Origin: Armatimonas rosea
GTDB taxonomy: Bacteria > Armatimonadota > Armatimonadia > Armatimonadales > Armatimonadaceae
Assembly (NCBI RefSeq): GCF_014202505.1
Contig: NZ_JACHGW010000006.1
Location: forward strand, 124,001 to 188,000
DNA: 64,000 nucleotides
Direction of reading: 5' to 3'
Shown here one piece after another: positions 16,061-24,126 of this stretch. The position numbers and the translations under genes were made by a program. The stretch's first letter is position 1, and the number at the start of each line of letters is the position of its first letter. Under the pieces are notes generated by a model. It was not told the DNA's origin. It worked only from the letters and a program-made list of their open reading frames with translations, and did no database searches.

Positions 16061-17173
16061 GTGCTGAGCCCGGGGTTGACCCGCTTTCTTCTGGTCGTGG
16101 GCACTCTTGCGACAGTCGTACTGGCCTCCGTCATTGGTTACGTTGAGATTGCGGGAAGGCAGCGTGCAGGGGAGTACCTCTGGCTGTACCGCCACGGTGC
16201 CGTCTTTTCCCAGGACAACCAGCGCTTCTACTCGTTGGTGCACCGGGAGACCCTCTGGGAAGGCACGAAGCAGCTCCGGGCGTGGGAGACAAAGTCCGGC
16301 AAGCTCTTGTGGCAAGCCCCCGTGGGCAACCCCGACGAGAGCCGAGATGGGTTCAATATTACGATCGCCGTGAGTCCGCACTATGTTGCCGTGATGAACA
16401 CAAGCTCGGTCTCCGTTCACAGCGCCGCGACGGGGAAAGTGCTTTGGACACGTCCTGAGCAACGCCTCGGTGTGGAGCCTTGGATTTTCTTTAGCCCGGA
16501 TGAAAAGACCCTTGTCTATGCCCTGGAATACAAAGTGGTGGCCGTGGCAGCAGCAACAGGCGCGCACCTCTGGGATGGGGATTATTTTTGGGGAGGAGGC
16601 TTTCTCCCTGATGGCACGCTCCTCCTCCCTGAGCTAAGGGATGCTCGCAATTCGCCCAAGGAGCAGAGTATCGTCGTGGTCGATCCGCAAACCGGAGAGC
16701 GGATTCGAGTGGTCGATCCGCAAACCGGAGAGCGGATTCGAAACGTGACACCCGAGCCGTTCGACTGGGGGCTCTCGCCCAGTGGCCGCCTCCTTGCGTG
16801 CGTCGGCCCCAAGGCGCTCTGGCTTGTGGATACAGCCTCGGGTAAGGTCCTCCAGCGCACTGTCTATGCGTTCGCTCCACAGATGATGTCAGGAAGTATG
16901 GGAATCGGCCCAGGGACGCCAGCCATTACGTTCAATTCCAAGGAGACAAAGGTATATCCCTACGGGTCAGATTTCTGGGATCTCAAAAAGAATACGTTGC
17001 AGAAGAAAAAACTGGACAACGAGCACGGGGGTGCGCTCACCTCGCCCGATGGCACGCTCGTGCTGGAGAAGGGGCAGACGGGGGGGCTTCACCAGCGCTT
17101 CCCGCTCGGGTATCTCGTGGACACCGCGAGCAAGAAGCGCGTCGTGACTCTGGAGGGCCTGACCGGCTGGTAG
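16061..17173 (+). CDS. Beta-propeller membrane-anchored protein, paralog 3 of 3
   Basis: 370 residues from GTG 16061. Same blade pattern as its two neighbours (LRAWETKSGKLLWQAPV, VHSAATGKVLWTRPE, LVDTASGKVLQRTV, ending LEGLTGW). It lacks both the NxxPWYT start and the lipobox cysteine, having a plain hydrophobic segment (LTRFLLVVGTLATVVLASVIGY), so it is likely an uncleaved membrane anchor. Oddity: an exact 33-bp tandem duplication (16676-16741) repeats VVDPQTGERIR inside one blade loop and looks recent. Last gene of the M28 operon. Confidence 0.72.
   Translation: MLSPGLTRFLLVVGTLATVVLASVIGYVEIAGRQRAGEYLWLYRHGAVFSQDNQRFYSLVHRETLWEGTKQLRAWETKSGKLLWQAPVGNPDESRDGFNITIAVSPHYVAVMNTSSVSVHSAATGKVLWTRPEQRLGVEPWIFFSPDEKTLVYALEYKVVAVAAATGAHLWDGDYFWGGGFLPDGTLLLPELRDARNSPKEQSIVVVDPQTGERIRVVDPQTGERIRNVTPEPFDWGLSPSGRLLACVGPKALWLVDTASGKVLQRTVYAFAPQMMSGSMGIGPGTPAITFNSKETKVYPYGSDFWDLKKNTLQKKKLDNEHGGALTSPDGTLVLEKGQTGGLHQRFPLGYLVDTASKKRVVTLEGLTGW
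16676..16741 (+). repeat. Perfect 33-bp in-frame tandem duplication
   Basis: Two identical 33-bp units (16676-16708 and 16709-16741) encode VVDPQTGERIR twice in a row. No mismatch between the copies, which implies a very recent slippage event or an expandable coding repeat. Confidence 0.95.
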
Positions 17174-17176
17174 GCC

Positions 17177-18295
17177 CTACTTGCGCTGGTAGATGACGTT
17201 CTTCAGCAAGACCGACTCCAAGAGCGTCCGCTTGCCGTCGTAGAGCGTGAAGGCGTACTTGGCGAGCGGGGCGTGCTGCGAGAAGACCAGCGCCGCAAAC
17301 GCCTTGCGCCGCGCCCGCTCGTCGTCGTAGGCGATCCCGGAGCCGTTGAAGCCCGCGATTAGCGCCTCGACTTGGGCGGTGAGCTGGTCTGCCTCCGCGC
17401 GACGGGTCTTATAGACCGCGAAGTGCTCCTTGGCCTTGACAATGATCTCGTAGTCCCAGCCCGCCTTCGCCAGCCCGGACTCCAGCCCTGCCTCGTCGGT
17501 GATCCCGCCATCCAGCACAAACCGGACAATGCTGTCGTAGGTCATGTGCCAGCGGAGCGCGTGCTGGGCGAAGTACCAGGCGGACTTGATCTTCAGCAAG
17601 GTCTGGCCGTCGCCAGAGCGCACGACCACTCCCTCCGCGTGGTTCCAGTCCTGCACCAGCGAGAGCACGTCCCCGATCCCCCCCGTGCGTGCCCAGTCGT
17701 AGGTCTCAACTAATCGCAGGCCCAGCCTCTCCGCGAGGGGCTTTAGCTCCGCGAAGGGAAGGTAGCGCTGGGTGTCGTGGAGAACGGCGCCGAGGAAGAT
17801 CAGGTCGTCGTCGCCTTCGTAGCGCACGACAATCTGGTTGGCCTGCCCAACATACTCAAAGAGTAGCGAGCCCTCGGGAAAGACATCGGGATCGAGGAGG
17901 GCGGGGTACTTGGCAGTCGCGACCGCGTGGGCCGCTACCCCGTACTCCCCGCCGTCATACGAGCCGCGCGTACGCAGCAGGACTTGCTTGTCCGATAGGA
18001 CGGAGCGGATGAGCAGAGAGCCGTCGTGCTTGTGCGTGATCACGGCCCGACCCGCCGCCAGCTCCTGTGCGATCACCGAGTCGTGCGTGGGCGACTCGCC
18101 CTGATTGAAGAACTTCGGCCAGCCGAGCGAAGCGATGCTTCCGTCCGCGTCGAGCACGGCGGACCGGTAGATCAGCTCGTCGGGCTCCCAGTCGAACTTG
18201 TTGCGGGCCGGATGCACCAGCACCCGGTTGTCCGCCGTCGTGTGGGTGAGAAACCCGCTCTTGCTCAGCTTCGTAAGTAGTGCCGCCCGATCCAT
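17177..18295 (-). CDS. RNA ligase, T4 Rnl1-like
   Basis: 372 residues. The covalent nucleotidyltransferase motif I KHDG is at residues 89-92 (Lys89 predicted to carry AMP). It is followed by FEYVG (motif III-like), AEGVVVRSGDG (motif IV) and LLKIKSAWYF (motif V), the order of ATP-dependent RNA ligases. An Rnl1-like C-terminal helical domain follows. Such enzymes seal 5'-phosphate and 3'-hydroxyl RNA ends, often in RNA repair. ATG 18293-18295 has GGAGG ~6-8 nt upstream. Converges with the propeller operon. Oddity: 95 nt upstream another start with a strong ribosome-binding site opens a different frame that runs into this gene. Confidence 0.8.
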   Translation of the reverse strand: MDRAALLTKLSKSGFLTHTTADNRVLVHPARNKFDWEPDELIYRSAVLDADGSIASLGWPKFFNQGESPTHDSVIAQELAAGRAVITHKHDGSLLIRSVLSDKQVLLRTRGSYDGGEYGVAAHAVATAKYPALLDPDVFPEGSLLFEYVGQANQIVVRYEGDDDLIFLGAVLHDTQRYLPFAELKPLAERLGLRLVETYDWARTGGIGDVLSLVQDWNHAEGVVVRSGDGQTLLKIKSAWYFAQHALRWHMTYDSIVRFVLDGGITDEAGLESGLAKAGWDYEIIVKAKEHFAVYKTRRAEADQLTAQVEALIAGFNGSGIAYDDERARRKAFAALVFSQHAPLAKYAFTLYDGKRTLLESVLLKNVIYQRK

Positions 18296-18389
18296 CCCAG
18301 CCTCCGTCTGTGGTGTTCTCCTGGAGTGCGTTCAGCCCAGGGACATCCTCGACATAATGATATCGGACCAGCAGCTCTAGCATTGCTAA

Positions 18390-18406
18390 CATTTTTCTCT
18401 CCTTCT
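18390..18406 (-). promoter_or_regulatory. Strong ribosome-binding site and ATG upstream of the RNA ligase
   Basis: On the minus strand AAGGAG is followed after 6 nt by ATG 18390-18392. The frame reads MLAMLELLVRYHYVEDVPGL and stays open to 17955, overlapping the ligase out of frame. Either a short upstream cistron coupling translation of the ligase, or the remnant of an N-terminal extension lost by a frameshift. Ligase codon usage clearly belongs to the other frame. Confidence 0.45.
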
Positions 18407-18555
18407 CTCTCTCACTATTCTCTACTACTCCTAAGAGCATGCCTGACCTGGAAAAGTCACAGGGTTGTGCCAATTTTCACAACCTCGGTTTCTTCTTCTC
18501 CAGACGATCTAGCCACTGGAATCCGCGAACTCTATCGCGCGGCTTCCCTGACCTG

Positions 18556-19020
18556 CTAAACGCTCTCAAGAGCCTCCTTTGTGACACGGTGCCGGTAGGC
18601 AAACATCTCCGTGAGCGTGCGGTGGAGAAAGAGCCGGTCGGCGATTCGCCCGAGAAAACCCAAGGGTGGTGTGTAGGTGATCGTGTCTACCAATAGACAC
18701 GAATCGGGGCCGTCGGGTTCAAAACGGTGCTCGTGTTCCCAGAAAGCAAAGGGGCCCTTCCCCGGAACTTGGTGGTCCACAAAGCGACACGGCGGCTCGT
18801 AGACCACAAACTCACAGCGCCAGGGAAGCGGCACGTAGAGGGGCGGCTGGGAGACCACGAGGGTGAAGATCACTCCCTGCCCAAGAGACTCGGGGGGATC
18901 GAGGAGCCGCACACGGGTGCCGGGAGGGGTGATCTTGGTGAGCGCTGCCGGGCTATTGTGAAAATCCCAGAGGGTTTGTTGTGAGACAGCGAGCTTAGTA
19001 TGGAACGTTAAGGTGGGCAT
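18556..19020 (-). CDS. SRPBCC-fold ligand-binding protein
   Basis: 154 residues with the START/Bet v1-like pattern: FHTKLAVSQQTLWDFHNSP at the N-terminus, ITPPGTRVRLLDPP, an antiparallel beta core, YEPPCRFVDHQVPGKGPFAFWEHEHRFEP and a long C-terminal helix (RLFLHRTLTEMFAYRHRVTKEAL). Similar to proteins annotated as SRPBCC family/cell division inhibitor-like, which bind hydrophobic ligands; substrate unknown. ATG 19018-19020 has a TAGAAC hexamer 5 nt upstream (19026-19031), compatible with leaderless expression. Divergent from the carbohydrate-active cluster. Confidence 0.75.
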   Translation of the reverse strand: MPTLTFHTKLAVSQQTLWDFHNSPAALTKITPPGTRVRLLDPPESLGQGVIFTLVVSQPPLYVPLPWRCEFVVYEPPCRFVDHQVPGKGPFAFWEHEHRFEPDGPDSCLLVDTITYTPPLGFLGRIADRLFLHRTLTEMFAYRHRVTKEALESV

Positions 19021-19109
19021 CAGGGGTTCTAACGCCTTTCTTGTTAAGAATGTTCCTCAAAGGCTATAGAACACTGTGCAATATACCTAAAATAGTTAAG
19101 GAGGATACG

Positions 19110-19682
19110 ATGCGTATTATCATCAAACCACTGGGCATGGTATTTTTTGCCCTCGCAATTGGCGGTGGGTTTGCTGCTGTCTCGCTAAAGAAGACGGGTC
19201 CCCTAGGTATTGGAGCGGGTGCTGTGGCGCTCTCAGGCCATGGCAACAACGTGGTTGCGGAAGAGAAGTGGAAGTTCTACACCGAAAAGGGCGCGGTTGG
19301 GAACATGACGGTGACCCGTGAGACGATCGAGGGGGCACCGCGAAACGGCCTCAAGATCCTGGCGGATCGGCCCGGTGAGCAGCCGTGGAACCTCGGGATT
19401 TCCAATGCGCTGGGCACTCCCTTTAAGGCCGGCGAGAAGCTACAGCTGCGGTTCTGGGGGCGCTCGGAGCAAGGCTCGCAGGTGACGATTATCCTGCAGC
19501 GCAATGTCCCCGGGTTCCCGGACTGTTTTAAGCAGACCCTAACCCTGACTCCTCAGTGGAAGTCCTACCAGTACGATGTCACGACCACGGCCATGGCGCA
19601 GTGGGAGTCGATGATCGCGGTTCATGCCGGATTCCAGGCGGGCTCCCTTGAGCTGGCTGGAGTTGAGCTGGTACGGGTGTGA
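19110..19682 (+). CDS. Secreted carbohydrate-binding-like beta-sandwich protein
   Basis: 190 residues from ATG 19110, preceded by TAAGGAGGA (19097-19105). The hydrophobic N-terminus MRIIIKPLGMVFFALAIGGGFAAVSL acts as signal or anchor. The rest resembles a CBM4/9/22-type jelly roll: WNLGISNALGTPFKAGEKLQLRFWGRSEQG, QTLTLTPQWKSYQYDV, ending LELAGVELVRV. Its last codon overlaps the GTG of the GH16 gene, so the two are translated together; it probably helps target the glucanase to polysaccharide. A related product is encoded at 20615. Confidence 0.7.
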   Translation: MRIIIKPLGMVFFALAIGGGFAAVSLKKTGPLGIGAGAVALSGHGNNVVAEEKWKFYTEKGAVGNMTVTRETIEGAPRNGLKILADRPGEQPWNLGISNALGTPFKAGEKLQLRFWGRSEQGSQVTIILQRNVPGFPDCFKQTLTLTPQWKSYQYDVTTTAMAQWESMIAVHAGFQAGSLELAGVELVRV

Positions 19683-20512
19683 GAGTCCAGTTTGAGACAA
19701 CGGGAGGGGCACTCTTTGCCGCCCTCGCCGCCTCGTTTGGGCTTGGGATGGTGATCCAGAAACAGAAAACGACCGCGCCGGCACCCGTCGTGGCGACCTC
19801 TGCTCGTCCTAGCCCTCAGCAGACCGCCGCTCCTAATCCCGTGACCGGCATGACCTTCCACGATGAGTTCGACGGCAAGGCCCTAGATACCCAGAAGTGG
19901 ATCGACTCCTATCCCGATGGTGTGCGTACCCACTCCAACCACGAGCAGCAGTACTATGCCACCGATGGCTACCGGCTCCAGGACGGCAAGCTGGTCCTGA
20001 TCGGGGAGCGTAAGCCCCAAGGCGGCATGCCCTACACGTCGGGGATGGTCTCCAGCTACGGAAAGTTCTCCCAGCTCTACGGGCGGTTTGAGATCCGTGC
20101 GCGCTTTCCGGCGGGCAAGGGAATCTGGCCCGCGTTTTGGCTCTTGCCTAACGACAAGTCTTGGCCCCCGGAGATCGATATCCTGGAGATCTTGGGGCAC
20201 GATCCGACCTGTATCTACTTTACCAACCACTGGCGCACGGTGGCGGGGACGGTCCAGAACGAACAAGGGCGGCTCCGTGGCCTGGACTTTTCGAAAGAGT
20301 TCCATACGATCACGCTGGTCTGGAAGCCCGATGTTTTGATCTGGAGCGTCGATGGGGTCGAGCGGTTTCGGACCAAGGAGCACGTCCCCCAGAAGCCGAT
20401 GTTTGTCCTGGCGAACCTGGCGATCGGTGGCGACTGGCCGGGATTCCCGGATGCGACGACGCCCTTCCCGGCAAAGATGGAGATCGACTACATCCGGGTC
20501 TGGGCACTGTGA
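19679..20512 (+). CDS. Glycoside hydrolase family 16 (beta-glucanase/laminarinase-like)
   Basis: 277 residues from GTG 19679. A short N-terminal hydrophobic region (FAALAASFGLGMVI) then the GH16 jelly roll. The catalytic signature EIDILE at residues 165-170 gives nucleophile E165, assisting D167 and acid/base E170. WPAFWLLP before it and YIRVWAL at the end are family hallmarks. The EIDILE form without an extra bulge residue follows the ExDxE pattern; substrate could be beta-1,3-glucan, mixed-linkage glucan or agar. Coupled to the upstream binding protein and followed by a second binding-like protein. Confidence 0.88.
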   Translation: MRVQFETTGGALFAALAASFGLGMVIQKQKTTAPAPVVATSARPSPQQTAAPNPVTGMTFHDEFDGKALDTQKWIDSYPDGVRTHSNHEQQYYATDGYRLQDGKLVLIGERKPQGGMPYTSGMVSSYGKFSQLYGRFEIRARFPAGKGIWPAFWLLPNDKSWPPEIDILEILGHDPTCIYFTNHWRTVAGTVQNEQGRLRGLDFSKEFHTITLVWKPDVLIWSVDGVERFRTKEHVPQKPMFVLANLAIGGDWPGFPDATTPFPAKMEIDYIRVWAL

Positions 20513-20600
20513 AAAACTACTGACCTAAATCTGGCACAATTGCGGATAAATCTATGTCCTACTTGTGAGAAGATGTTCACCAGAACCCTTCTCCTGAGGA

Positions 20601-20606
20601 TATAAT
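20601..20606 (+). promoter_or_regulatory. -10 element TATAAT, 8 nt before the ATG at 20615
   Basis: TATAAT in the context GGATATAATC, giving at most a 1-2 nt leader. Supports an independent transcript for the second carbohydrate-binding-like gene. Confidence 0.5.
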
Positions 20607-20614
20607 CACACGCA

Positions 20615-21124
20615 ATGCTAAAACGACGACACTTTCTGCTGGTCAGTCTTCTTGCGGTTAGCGCCGCAGCCGTGCCCGCCATCATGGCGCGTGACGGACA
20701 GGTGGTTGTGGACGACAAGGACTGGACCCTCTCGACCGTGAACGCGCTCGACGGGACCATGGAGGTGCTCACCGACGGCGACACGCACCCGCCGATCTAC
20801 CAGGTGAATGTGCTCCGGCCCGGCCAAGGGGTCGAGGACCTGCACCTGCAAAAGCCCGTTCCCGCGGACGTGCTCTCGTCGAACCAGCCGCTCTCCCTGC
20901 GCTTTCGTGCCCGTGCCGGGAACCGTCGCAAGATCCGTACAGCGCTCCAGGACCCCCAGAACGAGCCCTGGGCCAGTGAGGTCACACTGACCTCGGACTG
21001 GCAGGAGTTTCGGCTCCCGATCAAGCCCAAGACCTCGCCCAAGGGGCAGGCAATCATGGCCTTTCAGATTGGCGGCACCAGCGGCGACGTTGCCATTACC
21101 GATATCAAGCTGGAGCGCTCGTAA
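20615..21124 (+). CDS. Secreted carbohydrate-binding-like protein
   Basis: 169 residues. Signal peptide MLKRRHFLLVSLLAVSAAAVPAIMA, then a jelly-roll-like domain with LSLRFRARAGNRRKIRTAL, VTLTSDWQEFRLPIKP and GDVAITDIKLERS, the same pattern as the product of 19110-19682. Probably binds polysaccharide outside the cytoplasm together with the GH16 enzyme. Its own -10 at 20601 suggests separate transcription. Its 3' end overlaps the converging gene (to 21105) by 20 nt. Confidence 0.7.
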   Translation: MLKRRHFLLVSLLAVSAAAVPAIMARDGQVVVDDKDWTLSTVNALDGTMEVLTDGDTHPPIYQVNVLRPGQGVEDLHLQKPVPADVLSSNQPLSLRFRARAGNRRKIRTALQDPQNEPWASEVTLTSDWQEFRLPIKPKTSPKGQAIMAFQIGGTSGDVAITDIKLERS

Positions 21125-21542
21125 AGCGAAACTCCGCAGCGTGGCGGGGATCGGGCGCACCCCGGAGACTCACGCGTGCCTCCAAGCGAAGCCGGCCCCG
21201 CTCTCCGTCGGGCTCGTAGTGCGCGAGGTAGGGGGAGTAGGCAGCGGGGGCAATCGCAAACGTGAGGGCTTTCTTCTCCCCCTCCGCCACGGTCAGCGGC
21301 GTGATCACCGTCTGCTCCACAATGGCGACCCAGTCGTAGGTGACGGTCGGCTCGGAGCGCCCCCGGTCTCGTCGAAAGAGCGTGAGCTCGACGCTTCCCT
21401 CTAGTGCTCGGTCCACTCCCTCTATCTGCACCGTGCCGGTGAGGGGCTCGCCGAAGTCAAAGGCGTCTTTGTCGAGCTGGAGCGCGACGTAGCTTCCTGT
21501 GTTGTTTGTCAGCCGCCAGAATGCCTTGACCTTCTCCAGCAT
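21105..21542 (-). CDS. Hypothetical beta-rich protein
   Basis: 145 residues: MLEKVKAFWRLTNNTGSYVALQLDKDAFDFGEPLTGTVQIEG, then alternating strands (VELTLFRRDRGR, LTFAIAPAAYSPY, RLRLEARVSLRG). This looks like an arrestin/SpoOM-type beta sandwich that would bind another protein, but similarity is by pattern only. ATG 21540-21542 lies 8 nt after the stop of the esterase gene, so it is the second gene of that transcript. Confidence 0.6.
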   Translation of the reverse strand: MLEKVKAFWRLTNNTGSYVALQLDKDAFDFGEPLTGTVQIEGVDRALEGSVELTLFRRDRGRSEPTVTYDWVAIVEQTVITPLTVAEGEKKALTFAIAPAAYSPYLAHYEPDGERGRLRLEARVSLRGAPDPRHAAEFRFTSAPA

Positions 21543-21550
21543 CCGATACC

Positions 21551-22759
21551 CTACTTCTTTCCTTCGTCGCGCCAGAGCCAGCGCAGCGACTCGGGGAGGA
21601 TCGCGCGGCCGTGGCGGTCGCCGTGGAAGCCGTTGCCAAAGACAAACTTGTAGTCGTACTGGCCGAAGGCGAGGGCTTTTGCCATCTGCTGGTTGGAGAG
21701 AGGCCAGTTGCCGGCTTTGTTGTCCAGGTCGTTGGCACCGTCTTGGAGGAACACCCGGATCGGCTTGGGCGCGCCCTTTTGGTCCCAGCCACGGCGGTCG
21801 CGGATGATGGCGGGGAAGGTGTTGCCGCCCGCCACGCCGGTGGGACCGCCTTGCAGGTTGGTGAAGCTACCGACCCAGCTCAGCACCTTATGGAACTGGT
21901 CGGGGCGCTGCCAGGCGAGGTTGAAGGCACAGATACCGCCGCTGGAGATGCCCGCTACCAGGCGCCCCGCCGGGTCTTTGCGCAGGTTGTAGCTCTTACT
22001 AACCTCGGGGAGGATCTCCTCGACAATCAGCTTGGAGAAGCGATCCGAGACCGTGTCGTACTCGATCGAGCGGTTGTTGCCGTTCCAGCCGTTCTCAGGG
22101 GGCGTCTCGCCTCGGTGACCGGGGCTGATGAAGATGGCAATCGACACAGGGAGCTCGCCCTTGTGGATCATGTTGTCCAGCACGACCGGGACAAAGTCTT
22201 TGTAGGAGTGGCCGTCCATGAAGATCATGACTGCCGCGGGCTTGGACGCATCGTACTGGGCGGGGACATAGACCCACCAGTTGCGCACCGTCCCCTCGTA
22301 GACACTGCTCTTCCAGGCGGGCTGCGGGGTGAGCTTTCCTTGGGGGACGCCGGCTTGGCGCTTGCTCTCCGGGGGCGCGGTGTAGACCTCCAGCTCACCA
22401 CCGCCGCGGGTCTCCGCACCGACTATGAACTTCCAGCGCGTCCCAAAGCCCTCGGGGAGAGTTGTGGCGGCAGCCCAGATACGGGAGCCCTCGATATTGC
22501 GTAGCGGCAGCGACCAAACGCCATCATCGGAGACCAGCTTGGGCTCCGGCTCACCGTCGGCGACCTCGATAGCAAACGCGACTTTGAGCTCATCGGTCTT
22601 GAGGGCGCCGCGCTTGAGGTTGGCCTCACCGAACCAGGCACGGAGCGGGGCGGCAAGGCCCGCGCGGGTCGCACGCTCGCGGAGCGCGGTCTGAAGGGTG
22701 GCAATATCCATAGGCGGCTGTGCTGGTACAACCAGCGCGATCATGGGTGGGAGTAGCAT
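21551..22759 (-). CDS. Esterase family protein (enterochelin esterase/esterase D-like)
   Basis: 402 residues. A short hydrophobic N-terminus ([16 protein letters not shown]), an N-terminal helical and Ig-like region, then an alpha/beta hydrolase: [23 protein letters not shown] (oxyanion region) and [17 protein letters not shown] (nucleophile Ser), with an Asp ([12 protein letters not shown]) and His ([13 protein letters not shown]) later. This is the IroE/Fes-type esterase fold also found in feruloyl and acetyl-xylan esterases, consistent with the adjacent glucanase. ATG 22757-22759 has TACAAT 5 nt upstream (22765-22770). Divergent from a glycosyltransferase, with a structured element between. 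Confidence 0.82.
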   Translation of the reverse strand: MLLPPMIALVVPAQPPMDIATLQTALRERATRAGLAAPLRAWFGEANLKRGALKTDELKVAFAIEVADGEPEPKLVSDDGVWSLPLRNIEGSRIWAAATTLPEGFGTRWKFIVGAETRGGGELEVYTAPPESKRQAGVPQGKLTPQPAWKSSVYEGTVRNWWVYVPAQYDASKPAAVMIFMDGHSYKDFVPVVLDNMIHKGELPVSIAIFISPGHRGETPPENGWNGNNRSIEYDTVSDRFSKLIVEEILPEVSKSYNLRKDPAGRLVAGISSGGICAFNLAWQRPDQFHKVLSWVGSFTNLQGGPTGVAGGNTFPAIIRDRRGWDQKGAPKPIRVFLQDGANDLDNKAGNWPLSNQQMAKALAFGQYDYKFVFGNGFHGDRHGRAILPESLRWLWRDEGKK

Positions 22760-22764
22760 GCCAA

Positions 22765-22770
22765 ATTGTA
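22765..22770 (-). promoter_or_regulatory. -10 element TACAAT for the esterase gene
   Basis: Minus strand TACAAT in the context CGGGTACAAT, 5 nt before ATG 22759. It is the mirror image of the plus-strand TACAAT at 22987, with the 202-bp inverted-repeat element lying exactly between them. Confidence 0.6.
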
Positions 22771-22780
22771 CCCGAGTTTT

Positions 22781-22982
22781 TTCGACCGCCCGTGTTTAGA
22801 CCGCCCCCATTAAGACCGCCCCCGTGGGAGGGGGGCGTCTTACGTCCTCGTGCCTCGGACACAAAGGGCTTCGCCCATCCCGAGGTAACTCGGGATTATG
22901 GCCGGAGGCCTTCGTGTCGGAGCCTGCGACGACAGCAAGACGCCCCGGTTCATCGGGGCGATCAAAAACACGGGCGGTCGAA
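22781..22982. repeat. 202-bp highly structured element with perfect 17-bp terminal inverted repeats
   Basis: Ends are TTCGACCGCCCGTGTTT (22781-22797) and its exact complement (22966-22982). Inside are further hairpins: TAAGAC-cGCCCCC with GGGGGGCG-TCTTA, GGGC-TTC-GCCC, ATCCCGAG-GTAA-CTCGGGAT, and GCCCC...GGGGC, plus a long-range pairing of CTCGGACACAAAG with CTTCGTGTCGGAG. It would fold as a closed multibranch structure. No ORF of note. Could be a MITE or a structured RNA/regulatory element shared by two divergent genes. Confidence 0.7.
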
Positions 22983-22986
22983 GTGG

Positions 22987-22992
22987 TACAAT
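22987..22992 (+). promoter_or_regulatory. -10 element TACAAT for the glycosyltransferase gene
   Basis: Plus strand TACAAT in the context GTGGTACAAT, 6 nt before GTG 22999. Decides the start over in-frame upstream sequence, which lies inside the structured element. Confidence 0.6.
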
Positions 22993-22998
22993 GCGCCC

Positions 22999-24126
22999 GT
23001 GAAAATTCTGGTGGTCAGTCACTCTTGTGTGCGCGAGGTCAATCAGCAGCTCTTTATCGAGCTCAGTCGTCTGCCTGGAGTGGAGCTGGAGCTGGTAGTG
23101 CCCGAGACCTGGGACGATGAGTACGGCAAGGGGATGTTCCGCTCGGGGCGGCACCCGGAGGCGACCTTTCCGATCCACTTCTGCCCGACCATCAAGCCGG
23201 GGCACATCACCTTCCATGCCTATCCCAAGCTCCCGATGGCCGCCTTCAAGAAGTTCGCGCCGGACTTGGTCTACTCCACCCAGGAGCCCTGGAGCCTGAG
23301 CAACCTGCAGTTTCTGATGGCGGCACGCTCTCTCAAGGCCAAGTTTGTCTACCATACCAACCAGAACCTGCTGAAGAAGTACCCACCGCCGTTTTCGTGG
23401 TTCGAGCAGCTCTCCTACAAAGAAGCGTGCGCGTCGCTGGCCTACTCGGAGGAGGCGCGGCAGGTGCTCCTCACCAAGGGGCTGAAGGGACCGTCGTTTG
23501 TGGTGCCCTACGGAACCAATGTCGATCAGTTTGTCCCCGGGCGCGAGGAGGCGCTGCGGGAGAAGCTTGGGCTGGGAGACAGTGTCGTGGTGGGCTATAT
23601 CGGGCGCTTTGTCGAGGAGAAAGGCGTTGATCTGATCGTCAAGGCGCTCCCCAAGCTCCCCGCCAACACGAAGATTTTGTTAGTGGGGACCGGGAGTGAG
23701 GAGCAGGCGCTCAAGTCACTGGCGAAGGAGCTCGGCGTGGCGGAGCGTGTTGTCTTTACGGGGGGCGTCCCGCACAACGAGGCCGATAAGTACCTACGGT
23801 GTATGGACATCATGGCGCTGCCGTCGCTGACCCGCCCGCACTGGAAAGAGCAGTTTGGCCGCGTGCTCATCGAGGCACTAGCCTGTGAGGTGGCGGTGGT
23901 GGGCTCGGACAGTGGGGAGATTCCCAATGTGGTCCGCAACACGGGCGGCGGGCTGGTCTGCAAAGAGGGGAGTGTCGAGTCCCTCACCGAGTGTTTGAGC
24001 GCGCTGGTCAACGACCCGGCGCGGCGGCTTGCCTTTGCGAAGGTGGGCTGCGCGGTGGTGCACAGCCAGTACACATTTGGCGCGGTCGCCCGGCAGCTCC
24101 AGGGGATTTTCGCGGAGGCGTTGTAG
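22999..24126 (+). CDS. Glycosyltransferase family 4
   Basis: 375 residues from GTG 22999 (MKILVVSHSCVREVNQQLF). GT-B features: the N-terminal acceptor domain with YSTQEPWSLSNLQFLMA, the linker FVVPYGTNVDQFVP, the donor-domain start VVGYIGRFVEEKGVDLIV, and the E-x7-E region HWKEQFGRVLIEALACEVAVVGSDSGEIP. Retaining transferase of unknown donor and acceptor. It stands alone, away from the main polysaccharide operon, behind its own leaderless-type promoter and directly downstream of the 202-bp structured element. Followed by a palindromic repeat block. Confidence 0.85.
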   Translation: MKILVVSHSCVREVNQQLFIELSRLPGVELELVVPETWDDEYGKGMFRSGRHPEATFPIHFCPTIKPGHITFHAYPKLPMAAFKKFAPDLVYSTQEPWSLSNLQFLMAARSLKAKFVYHTNQNLLKKYPPPFSWFEQLSYKEACASLAYSEEARQVLLTKGLKGPSFVVPYGTNVDQFVPGREEALREKLGLGDSVVVGYIGRFVEEKGVDLIVKALPKLPANTKILLVGTGSEEQALKSLAKELGVAERVVFTGGVPHNEADKYLRCMDIMALPSLTRPHWKEQFGRVLIEALACEVAVVGSDSGEIPNVVRNTGGGLVCKEGSVESLTECLSALVNDPARRLAFAKVGCAVVHSQYTFGAVARQLQGIFAEAL

